From the NCBI GenBank assembly GCA_019421015.1, contig JAHZGC010000001.1, positions 167,419-189,575 on the forward strand: a DNA stretch of 22,157 nucleotides, written 5' to 3'. The position numbers were made by a program, and so were the translations under genes. Shown here in pieces: positions 1 through 7,455 of the stretch; the stretch's first letter is position 1; every line of letters begins with the position of its first letter. Under the pieces are notes generated by a model, which was not told the DNA's origin, did not search any database, and saw only the letters and a list, made by a program, of their open reading frames with translations. The stretch is from Coriobacteriaceae bacterium (lineage in GTDB: Bacteria; Actinomycetota; Coriobacteriia; Coriobacteriales; UMGS124).

Positions 1-2048
1 ATGGTGCCGTTGGGGTTGTAGTAGACCACCGTGCCGTCGGGGCGGCAGAACAGGCCCGTGACCATGTTGCCGGTCTCGGGGTCGAAGTAATGCCAGCCGT
101 CGGGGAGCAGCACGTTGCCGGTCTGCATCACGCCGCGGGCGTCGTAGTAGACGGTGCGGCCGTCGGGCAGGCGCACGAGCCCCGTGACCATGGCACCGGT
201 GTTGGGGTTGAAGTAGTGCCAGCCGTCGGCCAGCAGGATCTCGCCCTTGTAGGGGGCTCCGTCCACGTAGTAGTAGGTGATGCCGTCGATGACGACCCAC
301 CCGTCGGGGTTCACGGCCGTAACGGCGGTTACGGCAAAGCCCCAGCCGTTCACGACCTCGTCGGTGTCGAGCTTGACCTTGACGGTGTCGCCGCCCACGG
401 TGAGCGTGGTCCCAGCGAGCTCGGTGCCCGTGTAGGCGCCCAGCAGCGCACCCGTGCCGTCGTAGACCTCGATGGTGTCGAAGGTGTACTCCGCCTCGGT
501 GCGCGGGTCAAAGGTCACGTCGATGACCTTGGCGCCCGGCAGCGTGTAGACCCAGGCGTCGTCGCAGTTGTCGGCATAAGGATGCGGGCTCTGGAGCTGG
601 GCGATGTCGGTCACGGCGTAGGCGTTGCTCGTGACGGTCACGGTGCAGGACTTTTTGGCACCCGCCCCGTCGACGGCCGTGGCGGTTATGGTGGCCGATC
701 CTTCCGCCACGGCGGTCACCAGGCCGGTCTGGGCGTTGACGGTGGCCACCTTGGGATTGGAGCTCGACCAGGTCACGCGCTTGTCGGTGGCGTCTTCGGG
801 GCTGCAGGCCGCTGTGAGCTGGCGGGTCTCGGCGGCCTCCATCTGGAAGGCCGAGCGGTTGAGGGCGATGGAGGTCACGGGCTGCCACACGGTCACCTCG
901 CAGCCGGCCGAAAGGCCGCTCACGCTCACGGTGACGGTGGCGGTCCCCGCCTTGAGGGCGCTCACAACGCCGGCGTCGCTCACCTGCGCCACCGCGGGGT
1001 CGGAGCTCGACCAGGTCACGGGGTCGGTCACGCCCTCGGGGGCGATGGCCGCCAACAGGGTGTTCTTGGCGCCGGTCTTGAGGCGCAGGCTGTTGGCGTT
1101 CAGCGAGACGCTCGTGGCGTGCACGTTGGGGTCGACGTAGGGCAGCCCGTGCTCGCTGGCGTAGGCCTGGGCAAAGGTGCCCGGGTTGGCCACGATCACC
1201 ACGGTCTTGGGACCCTCGAGGGCCGTGTCGGCCACGGAGGCCACGGAGTCGGGGAGCGCAAGCTCCACCTGCTCGTTGGTGCAGCCGGTAAGAAGATAGG
1301 CAGGCACCGCGGCGGTGCCCGGGGCCAGCTCGATGCGGGCGAGCGCGGTGCAGCCGCCGAAGGGGCCTATCCCTGCGGTGCCCGACCAGGCCATGCCGCA
1401 GCCGGTCAGCGTGGAGGGCAGCGAGACCTCGGTGAGCGCCGCGTCGTTTTGGAACGCGCCGGCCCCTAGGTAGGTGAGGCCCTCGTTCAACGTGACCGAG
1501 GCGAGTTTGGGGCAGTTGGCAAAGGCGTAGTCGCCCACGCTCTGGACGCTCGGCGGCAGTGTGACGGCGGTGAGCCGGCCGTTGTTTTGGAAGGCCCCCA
1601 CCCCGATGGCGGTCACTGCCACGCCGCCCAGCGTGGCGGGCACCTGGAGCGTGGCGTCGGTGCCGCTGTAGCCGATGATCGTGGCGCTCTTGCCGTCGGC
1701 CGAGACCGTGTACGAGAAGGCCTCTTCCTGCGGAGCGGCCGCGGCGGCCTGGGCAACCGTGGCGCCCCCGACGCCTTTGCCTGCGTTCGGGGCCGTGGTC
1801 GACGAGTTTGAGCCGGCGTTCGGTGAGCCCGCGTCCGAGGCACCTGCCGCGCTTTGGCCGCCCACGATTTGGGAGATGAGGCCGGCTGTGGCGGTCATCT
1901 CCGCCTGGCCTGAGGGAATGGCGGGCTGAACGGGCGTCTGCGCCGCCGCCGGCATGGCGGCGCAGGTGAGAAGCGCTAGGGAGAGCGCACCCGCGGGAAC
2001 GGTGCGCAGCGCCCGGTGGAACCGGGCGCGATGGGGCAAAGCGTCCAT
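1..2048 (-). CDS. Secreted BspA-like surface protein with Big_2, CUB and wall-binding repeats (3' end outside window)
   Basis: Open frame of 682 codons plus two bases, running off the left edge without a stop. The ATG at 2048 follows a GAGGAGG ribosome site. A signal peptide covers residues 1 to ~36 (Leu/Ala core, AAA before Gln37). Next come an Ala/Ser/Asn-rich linker, LRR_5/BspA-type repeats (~110-300, with recurring 'VGAFQN', 'YAFANC', 'GAFQND' units), two Big_2 Ig-like domains (~306-384 and ~385-470, each with 'VTWSSS'), a CUB-like domain (~480-577, 'SPHPYADNCDDAWVYTLPGA' then 'FDTIEVYDG'), and from ~580 choline-binding-like repeats ('DGWHYFNPNTG', 'DGWHYFDPETG'). The expected role is cell-surface adhesion or host/mucus binding, held to the wall by the C-terminal repeats. 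Domain calls rest on motif recognition. The ligand is unknown, and the full repeat number lies outside the window. Confidence 0.88.
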   Translation of the reverse strand, partial: MDALPHRARFHRALRTVPAGALSLALLTCAAMPAAAQTPVQPAIPSGQAEMTATAGLISQIVGGQSAAGASDAGSPNAGSNSSTTAPNAGKGVGGATVAQAAAAAPQEEAFSYTVSADGKSATIIGYSGTDATLQVPATLGGVAVTAIGVGAFQNNGRLTAVTLPPSVQSVGDYAFANCPKLASVTLNEGLTYLGAGAFQNDAALTEVSLPSTLTGCGMAWSGTAGIGPFGGCTALARIELAPGTAAVPAYLLTGCTNEQVELALPDSVASVADTALEGPKTVVIVANPGTFAQAYASEHGLPYVDPNVHATSVSLNANSLRLKTGAKNTLLAAIAPEGVTDPVTWSSSDPAVAQVSDAGVVSALKAGTATVTVSVSGLSAGCEVTVWQPVTSIALNRSAFQMEAAETRQLTAACSPEDATDKRVTWSSSNPKVATVNAQTGLVTAVAEGSATITATAVDGAGAKKSCTVTVTSNAYAVTDIAQLQSPHPYADNCDDAWVYTLPGAKVIDVTFDPRTEAEYTFDTIEVYDGTGALLGAYTGTELAGTTLTVGGDTVKVKLDTDEVVNGWGFAVTAVTAVNPDGWVVIDGITYYYVDGAPYKGEILLADGWHYFNPNTGAMVTGLVRLPDGRTVYYDARGVMQTGNVLLPDGWHYFDPETGNMVTGLFCRPDGTVVYYNPNGT

Positions 2049-2281
2049 GATGCCTCCTCGAAAGGCGGCGTCCAAGGAACGCTGCCTTGGCTGATGGGAC
2101 GCGATGGCGGCCTGGAGCCGCATTACGCGATGGTGGGGACAGTGTACTCGTTTTTGGGGGGGATCGCGGGCGATTCGGGGGAGGACCGGGGCCGGCGTTT
2201 GTCCGGAAGGGCTTCTTGCTGGCCATTTTTGAGGGTCGTGCGGGATCGCAGGGTGGCTATGGACGGTGCCGATAGATGAGG

Positions 2282-2297
2282 GTATATATCAATATAC
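2282..2297. promoter_or_regulatory. AT-rich palindrome, possible promoter/operator of the surface-protein gene
   Basis: GTATAT-ATCA-ATATAC is a perfect 6-bp inverted repeat in an AT-rich island inside GC-rich DNA. It lies about 230 bases upstream of the minus-strand surface-protein start and contains TATATT/TATATA-like -10 candidates. No good -35 was found, so the promoter role is inferred from composition and position only. Confidence 0.3.
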
Positions 2298-2460
2298 TAA
2301 ATCCGCAGATAAATCCCGGGCATTCTGGGGTGTGTGCGGGGGCTAACCCAGATTGCCGACGTATAAGCCTCTCAGATGTCCCGCACAACCCTCAAAAGCG
2401 GCCACAAAAAGGAAAAGCGGGAGAAAAGGGGCACATTTATTTTGACTATTGATTATACTG

Positions 2461-2502
2461 CCCCTGCCCCTGCCCCTGCCCCTGCCCCTGCCCCTGCCCC
2501 TG
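2461..2502. repeat. Hexanucleotide tandem repeat (CCCCTG)7
   Basis: Seven perfect copies of CCCCTG, followed by two copies of CCGTGG (2503-2514). It begins 44 bases beyond the stop codon of the minus-strand SNF2 gene, so it lies in the transcript tail rather than in coding sequence. Such arrays expand and contract by replication slippage. Confidence 0.95.
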
Positions 2503-2545
2503 CCGTGGCCGTGGCCGGCTCCCTTCACCCTCCTCCCACACACTC

Positions 2546-5500
2546 TTACGCCCCCAGCAACGCCAGGATGTCCTCCCTGTTTAGCGCTGTCGAGGCTACG
2601 TCCTCGCCACCAAGGATGCTGTCGGCCAGGTCGCGTTTGCGCTCCTGCATCTGCATGATGCGCTCCTCCACCGTGTCTTTGGCGATGAGCTTGAACACGC
2701 TGACCTCGCGCTCCTGGCCGATGCGGTGGGCGCGGTCGGTGGCCTGGTCTTGGGCCGCCAGGTTCCACCAGGGGTCGTAGTGGATCACCACGTCGGCCGC
2801 CGTGAGGTTGAGCCCGGTGCCGCCGGCTTTGAGCGAGATCAGGAACACCGGCACCTCGCCTCCCTGGAAGCGCGCCACGAGCCGCGCCCGCTCCTCCTTT
2901 GAGGTCGAGCCGGTCAGCACGAGGTGGCCCACCCCGGCCTCCCGCAGCCGCTCGCCCAACAGCTCGAGCATCGACGCGAACTGCGAGAAGATGAGCACCC
3001 TATGGCCGCCTTCCAGGGCGTTCCCCACCAGCTCCATGCAGGTCTCGAGCTTTGCGCTGCCGCCGGCGTAGCCCTCGTAGTAGAGGCGCGGGTCGCAGCA
3101 GACCTGCCGCAGCTTGGTGAGCTCGGCCAAAACCTGCAGCTTGTTGCGCTTGAGGTCGTCGGGCAGCTCGTGGGTGATCTGCAGGGCAAGGCGGTCCTGA
3201 CTTGCCTTGTAGAGCTTGGCCTGCTCACCCTCCATCTGGGCAAACACCACGCTCTCGCTCTTCTCGGGCAGGTCGGTGAGCACGTCGCGCTTGAGGCGGC
3301 GCAGGATGAACGGGGCCACGAGGCGGCGCAGCTGGTCGGCCGCCCCTTCCTCGCGGGCCTCGACCGGGCCCTCGAAGCGCTCGGCAAAGTCCTTGCGGCT
3401 GCCCAGGGTCCCCGGCATCAAGAAGTCAAAGATGCTCCAGAGCTCGGCGGAGCGGTTCTCAACGGGGGTGCCGGTGAGGGCCAGGCGCACGGGTGCCACC
3501 AGGCACTTGGCCGCCTTGGCCACCTGGGTCCCGGGGTTCTTGATGTATTGGGCCTCGTCGAGGATCACGCGCGAGAACCGCGCCTCGGCGTACTCGGCCA
3601 CGTCGCGCTTCATAAGGTCGTAGGAGGTCACGAGCACGTCGCGCTCGGCCGCCCCGGCGATCGCCATGCGGCGCGCGGCCTTGGTCCCCGTCACGGCGGC
3701 AACCTTGAGCTGCGGTGCAAACCGCTCGAGTTCGGCGACCCAGTTGTAGACGAGCGAGGCCGGCGCCACCACGAGCGTGGTGCCCGTGTCGCCCGCCTCC
3801 TTGCGGGCCACGATGTGCGCGATGGTTTGGAGGGTCTTGCCCAGGCCCATGTCGTCGGCCAGGATTCCGCCGAACCCCAGGCGCTCCAGGGTCTCCAGCC
3901 AGCGGAAGCCCTCGACCTGGTAGGGGCGCAGCACCTCGCGCAGGCTGGCGGGGACCTCGAAGTCGGCGTCGCCGAAGGTCTCGAGGTCGCGCACGATGGC
4001 GCGAAAGCCGCCGTCGCCCTCCAACCGCACCCCGTCGGCCTTCTTGAGCAGCGCGTCCACAAAGAGCGTGCGGCTCGAGGGCAGCCCGCTCACGCCGCCG
4101 GCCAGCTCCTCGGCGCTCACGTTGAGACCGTCGGCCAGGTTGTCGAGCGCGCGGACGCTCCCGTCGAGCTTGAGAATGTCTCCGTCAGAAAGCCGTAGGT
4201 AGCGCTGCTTGCGCCGGTAGGATTCCAGGTAGGCGGTCAGGTCGCGGGCGGTCATGCCGCTGGCGTCCACGGCCAGGTCGAGCAGGCCCCCGTAGACCGT
4301 GGCCTTGACGCGCACCTGGTGGCTCTCGCGCACGCGCACGGCGCGCAGCCGCTCGCTGAGCAGCACCTCGCCGAGGCGCGACAGCTCCCGCAGCCCCTCG
4401 GTGAGCAGGAGGTAGAGCAGCTCGTCGTCGCTCTCGTCGAAGTGGGGCAGTTCCCAGGCTTGCGGAGACGCCCCGTGCGCGGGGGCTCCGGCGGGCGCGG
4501 GTGCGGGCGCGGCCGATGCGGCGGGCAGGCTCGGGAAGTAGGCCTCCACAACGTCCTGCGCCTCGTACTCGAGCACCGGGTCGCGCGCGGGTTGGCCGGG
4601 GCGCTCGGGGGCGAACAGATCGAGCTCGCGCTCGCCGTAGCGCACCGTGGCGCGGCAGGTCACCAGGCCGTCGTCGAGCCCCACCTTGAAGGCGAGCTCG
4701 GGGGCGGGCGGCAACAGGGCGTCGAGGTTGCCCGGCGCGTCGAGGTCGGTGCACGAGCGCAGCACCGGCAACGCCGTGCGACAGAACGACGCGAGGTCGC
4801 CGGGGCCGATGTGGAGCGGGCGAGTGCAGGGCAAAAGCGAGGAGAACAGCGTGGCGGACTGGGCCGAGAACTTCTCGTCGCAGCGCCAGGCCTCCTGCTC
4901 GCCCAGCAGGTAGAGGCGCTTCTCCGCCGCAAAGCAGCGCAGGTGCGTCGGCAGCGCGAGGTCGAGGCCGCCGTCGCGGGCGGGGGTAAGGACCGCCGGC
5001 ACGCGCGGGTCCGCGGCCGTGACCGCCAGGGTGCGCGGGGGCTGGGGCGGGTAGTAGCCGCTGAAATCGAGGGTGAACTCGGTGCCCTCGAGCACGTCGA
5101 GGACCTCGATGGCGTCGGCCTCGGAGAGGGGCAGCTCCTTGATGTCGGTCCCGCGGCCGGCGCTCCAGTAGTTGTAGCGCGACATAAAGAGAGCCTGCTG
5201 GCTGTGCACCACGCGGGCCACCACGGCGAGCAGCCGGCGGGCCCGCGGCGTGAAGGCCTCGGGCACATGGGCAAAGGAGAGGTTCTTGCCGTAGGAGAAC
5301 TCGGCACCCTCCTCCCAAGCCTGCACGAGCGTGGCGACGTTCTTGACCACATAGGTCGCCTTGCCGCTGCGCACCCTGAGCTTGAGCGCCAGGGTCTGGG
5401 ATCCCCGCTGGTAGATGGCCGTGGGGGCGGGGGAGATGGTCACGAGGAGCTCGACGGGCTCTTCGAGCGGCTGCCGGACGGCCGTGCGGGCACGCTGCGC

Positions 5501-5950
5501 TGCGGCGGCGGCCCCGACGCGCTCGGCGGTGATGGCGCTCAGGAGGTCGGTGATCTGGGAGCTCGTGGGCGCTGCGGGGGCTTTGGAAGAGGCTGGGGAG
5601 AGGCCCGCGGAGTTGGGGGAGCCCGCCGACGGGATGCCGGCCGGCGCGCGGCCGCCCAGGTAGGCAAGGGCCAGGGCGACCTCGTGCTTGCACATGCCGT
5701 CGTAGTTCACCGAGGCCGGGCAGGTGCACTGGTAGGTGACCACGTCCTCGTCGTTGAGGTCGAGCGTGACCGAGGTGCGGTAGCTGCCGACGCCCGAGCC
5801 CTGCACGAGGCCCGTGAGCCGCACGACGCCGTCGATCTGGCTCGGCGTGGCCTCGCACGAGAGTACGCCGCCGTCGTTGGCGAGGCGCTGGGCCTTGGTG
5901 AAGGTGGAGTCGAGGGCGGCTTCGGACTTTAGGCGGTCGGAGAGGGTCAT
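2546..5950 (-). CDS. SNF2-family DEAD-like helicase with N-terminal SWIM zinc finger
   Basis: 1134 residues from ATG 5950, preceded by AGGGAG. The frame stays open upstream to 6241, but that part translates the short intergenic repeats and has no family character. A SWIM zinc finger lies at residues 75-89 (C75, C77, C87, H89). The middle matches the bacterial SNF2-associated region. The helicase core is complete: motif I 'DDMGLGKT' (~697), Ia 'VVAPASLVYNW', II 'DEAQ' (~797), III 'LALTGTPVENR', V 'LKAGGTGLNL' and VI 'QATDRAHRIGQ' (~1070). Family members are ATP-dependent DNA translocases that remodel protein-DNA complexes, for example dislodging RNA polymerase (RapA-like logic); the bacterial SWIM type is poorly characterised. 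It stands alone, downstream of the nucleoside hydrolase on the same strand, separated by a repeat-filled gap of about 355 bases. Confidence 0.93.
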   Translation of the reverse strand: MTLSDRLKSEAALDSTFTKAQRLANDGGVLSCEATPSQIDGVVRLTGLVQGSGVGSYRTSVTLDLNDEDVVTYQCTCPASVNYDGMCKHEVALALAYLGGRAPAGIPSAGSPNSAGLSPASSKAPAAPTSSQITDLLSAITAERVGAAAAAQRARTAVRQPLEEPVELLVTISPAPTAIYQRGSQTLALKLRVRSGKATYVVKNVATLVQAWEEGAEFSYGKNLSFAHVPEAFTPRARRLLAVVARVVHSQQALFMSRYNYWSAGRGTDIKELPLSEADAIEVLDVLEGTEFTLDFSGYYPPQPPRTLAVTAADPRVPAVLTPARDGGLDLALPTHLRCFAAEKRLYLLGEQEAWRCDEKFSAQSATLFSSLLPCTRPLHIGPGDLASFCRTALPVLRSCTDLDAPGNLDALLPPAPELAFKVGLDDGLVTCRATVRYGERELDLFAPERPGQPARDPVLEYEAQDVVEAYFPSLPAASAAPAPAPAGAPAHGASPQAWELPHFDESDDELLYLLLTEGLRELSRLGEVLLSERLRAVRVRESHQVRVKATVYGGLLDLAVDASGMTARDLTAYLESYRRKQRYLRLSDGDILKLDGSVRALDNLADGLNVSAEELAGGVSGLPSSRTLFVDALLKKADGVRLEGDGGFRAIVRDLETFGDADFEVPASLREVLRPYQVEGFRWLETLERLGFGGILADDMGLGKTLQTIAHIVARKEAGDTGTTLVVAPASLVYNWVAELERFAPQLKVAAVTGTKAARRMAIAGAAERDVLVTSYDLMKRDVAEYAEARFSRVILDEAQYIKNPGTQVAKAAKCLVAPVRLALTGTPVENRSAELWSIFDFLMPGTLGSRKDFAERFEGPVEAREEGAADQLRRLVAPFILRRLKRDVLTDLPEKSESVVFAQMEGEQAKLYKASQDRLALQITHELPDDLKRNKLQVLAELTKLRQVCCDPRLYYEGYAGGSAKLETCMELVGNALEGGHRVLIFSQFASMLELLGERLREAGVGHLVLTGSTSKEERARLVARFQGGEVPVFLISLKAGGTGLNLTAADVVIHYDPWWNLAAQDQATDRAHRIGQEREVSVFKLIAKDTVEERIMQMQERKRDLADSILGGEDVASTALNREDILALLGA

Positions 5951-6036
5951 GGGGCTCCCTGGGTGGGGTGTGGTCGGTTCGGGCCGATTGTATCCCATGG
6001 TGCTGGGGTTGCGGAGAAACCCGGGCGGTCCGCACG

Positions 6037-6069
6037 CCTGTGGACAGGATCGTGACTTTCTCGACCGAT
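6037..6069 (+). repeat. 30-bp intergenic repeat, copy 1
   Basis: Contains TGGACAGGATCGTGACTTTC followed by TCGACCGAT. The left end CCTGTGGACAGG is itself an inverted repeat. It matches copy 2 almost base for base and copies 3 and 4 in reverse complement. Confidence 0.9.
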
Positions 6070-6090
6070 AGGCCTCTTTGACGGCTTCGC

Positions 6091-6120
6091 TTGGACAGGA
6101 TTGCGACTTTCTCGACCGGT
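6091..6120 (+). repeat. 30-bp intergenic repeat, copy 2
   Basis: TTGGACAGGATTGCGACTTT followed by CTCGACCGGT. Same orientation as copy 1, with starts about 50 bases apart. Confidence 0.9.
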
Positions 6121-6205
6121 TTAGCGGAAGGTCTGGAGGCCAGCGGGACAAAATTGCAGGTAGACGAGTTGTTGCTCCCGAGCTTTGGGACGAGAGCGGC
6201 CATGT

Positions 6206-6237
6206 TCGGTCAAGAAAGTCGCGATCCTGTCCACAGG
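6206..6237 (-). repeat. 30-bp intergenic repeat, copy 3 (reversed)
   Basis: In reverse complement it reads CCTGTGGACAGGATCGCGAC then TTTCTTGACCGA, differing from copy 1 at only a couple of positions. Confidence 0.9.
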
Positions 6238-6255
6238 TCACCCCCGAACCCCCGA

Positions 6256-6287
6256 ATCGGTCGAGAAAGTCGTGGTTCTGTCCACCT
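6256..6287 (-). repeat. 30-bp intergenic repeat, copy 4 (reversed, diverged)
   Basis: In reverse complement it reads AGGTGGACAGAACCACGACT then TTCTCGACCGAT. It is the most diverged copy, keeps the GTGGACAG and ACTTTCTCGACCGAT blocks, and starts about 50 bases from copy 3. Confidence 0.85.
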
Positions 6288-6305
6288 CCGGCGACGCCAT
6301 GACGG

Positions 6306-7274
6306 TCACCCTTGCCCCAACCCTCGCTCCCACGTCCGGTACACGTGCTCCCTGAGCGCCGCGCCGTCGCGCACGTGCACGAGCTCCACGGGGGCCGTCA
6401 GCTCCTCGGGCACCTCGGGGTCGGCCTCCTCGAGCAGCCCGACCTCGAGGAAGCGCCTGTTGAGCACGACCCGGCGCGGCAGGAGCTCGACCTCTTCGGG
6501 ATGCGCGGCGGCGACGGCGGCCAGCACGTCCCAGCCGATAAAGCCGTCGACGCCCCGGGTCTCGCGAGTGCGCTCGATCCAGGGCTCGCAGGCGGTGCGG
6601 ACCAGCTCCGCACCGGGTTTCTCGCCCGTGCCGAGGCGACCCAGGAACTCCCCGCCGTCAAAGCGCAGGGGAAGGCAGTCCTGGGCGTCGGCTATGCGCA
6701 GACGCGCCCCCGTGCGGGCGGTGGCCAGAACCTCGCGGGTCGCCCGGGTGTCGACCGAGAAGTTGAGCTCGTCCATGATGCGACCGCCGACGACCAGGGC
6801 ACGGGTCAAGCCGCCCATGAGGCACACGCCGCCAAAGCGCGCCAGGGTTCCCGGGCGCAGGCGCTCGGCGGCGGCCAGCTCGGTGGTGGCGCCCAGCGAG
6901 AGCAGGGTCACCGTGCCGGGCCCGCGCTCCCAGGCGAGCTTCACGAGCCCTCGGGCAGCCTCGCTTGCCGGCGCGGGACCGCCCGCCGCGCCTGCGGCGC
7001 CGTCTGGCAGCGTGGGCTTCTCCCCCGGGGCCGAGGCGTCGGAGCCGCGCAGCACGGGTACCTCGGGCAGTATCCGCTTGCAGAGCCAGCGGGTAGCGCG
7101 GTCGGTGTCGGCGGTGGGGGCGTTGCCGTGGGTGGTGGCCACGAGCTCCACGCGCACGCCTTCGGGGGCGCATCCGCGCAGGTAGAGCAGGGCGAGGCCG
7201 TCGTCGATCTCGCCGCCGGGGATGCCCATGGTGTTGTCGCACACAACGGCTACGGGAAGGGTGGGGTCTGTCAT
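6306..7274 (-). CDS. Nucleoside hydrolase family protein (IunH-like variant)
   Basis: 322 residues; the ATG follows GAAAGG with a spacing of about 8. The N-terminus carries the Asp cluster of ribonucleoside hydrolases in a variant form, 'CDNTMGIPGGEIDDGLAL' (D13, D24, D25). The usual family motif is the compact DxDxGxDD, so about eight residues are inserted between the first Asp and the Asp pair. 'MDELNFSVDT' corresponds to the ribose-binding ENxxxD-like strand and 'FIGWDVLAAVAA' to the C-terminal metal-binding Asp segment. The family hydrolyses the N-glycosidic bond of nucleosides to base and ribose in the cytoplasm. The gene is divergent from the YnjB-like transporter across a 181-base gap, which suggests they handle the same compound. 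The substrate is not deducible: purine, pyrimidine, a modified nucleoside such as queuosine, or another ribosylated compound are all open. Confidence 0.82.
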   Translation of the reverse strand: MTDPTLPVAVVCDNTMGIPGGEIDDGLALLYLRGCAPEGVRVELVATTHGNAPTADTDRATRWLCKRILPEVPVLRGSDASAPGEKPTLPDGAAGAAGGPAPASEAARGLVKLAWERGPGTVTLLSLGATTELAAAERLRPGTLARFGGVCLMGGLTRALVVGGRIMDELNFSVDTRATREVLATARTGARLRIADAQDCLPLRFDGGEFLGRLGTGEKPGAELVRTACEPWIERTRETRGVDGFIGWDVLAAVAAAHPEEVELLPRRVVLNRRFLEVGLLEEADPEVPEELTAPVELVHVRDGAALREHVYRTWERGLGQG

Positions 7275-7350
7275 GGGAGGCCTTTCGGGGTTGCGGAAAG
7301 GACGGCCGCACGTCGGCGCGTCCGGGGGTGCGCAGACCGACGGGCGGTGC

Positions 7351-7416
7351 TTGCGGCTCTTTGGACAAAAACCTTAAAGGTACAATGGCGTTTGTCAACG
7401 ATGGCGTTTGTCAACC
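7351..7416. promoter_or_regulatory. Divergent promoter/operator region with tandem 16-mer
   Basis: Lies between the divergent nucleoside hydrolase and transporter genes. ATGGCGTTTGTCAAC occurs twice in tandem (7385-7400 and 7401-7416). Each copy carries TTGACA on the minus strand, the consensus -35 for the hydrolase direction. TACAAT at 7381-7386 is a plausible -10 for the transporter direction, although its -35 partner is weak. ACCTTAAAGGT just before it is a perfect palindrome around a central A. The assignment rests on consensus matching by eye. Confidence 0.45.
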
Positions 7417-7455
7417 GCGGCAAAGACCGTCTGCAGTTAAGAAAGGACCCCGCCT

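Larger units (their letters stand above)
2049..2545. other. Intergenic region between SNF2 gene and surface-protein gene
   Basis: About 500 bases with no credible gene. It holds the leader of the surface-protein gene, an AT-rich palindrome at 2282-2297, and a hexamer tandem repeat at 2461-2502. No clear rho-independent terminator for the SNF2 gene was found. Frames on both strands here are low-complexity or lack ribosome sites. Confidence 0.6.
5951..6305. other. Repeat-filled intergenic region
   Basis: The gap between the nucleoside hydrolase stop and the SNF2 start contains no gene. Four copies of a 30-bp repeat occupy most of it, the first two forward and the last two reversed. The SNF2 promoter must lie here or further upstream, but no clear -35/-10 pair was recognised. 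Confidence 0.6.

Noticed and set aside
508..2226. Long minus-strand frame (572 codons) over the surface-protein gene
   Set aside because: It is out of frame with the edge-crossing surface-protein frame, is Arg/Gly/His-rich without domains, and has no ribosome site. It is a GC-bias shadow.
4319..5932. Long plus-strand frame opposite the SNF2 gene (similar ones at 2924-4198 and, minus strand, 4185-6203)
   Set aside because: Low-complexity Gly/Val/Arg-rich translations opposite or out of phase with a gene carrying all SNF2 motifs.
5951..6241. N-terminal extension of the SNF2 protein by 97 residues
   Set aside because: The extension translates the intergenic repeat copies and lacks a ribosome site, while ATG 5950 has AGGGAG.
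6037..6287. CRISPR-like array (about 30-bp repeats with ~20-base spacers)
   Set aside because: Only four copies, two inverted relative to the others, uneven spacing, diverged copy 4, and no cas genes. A dispersed intergenic repeat family fits better.
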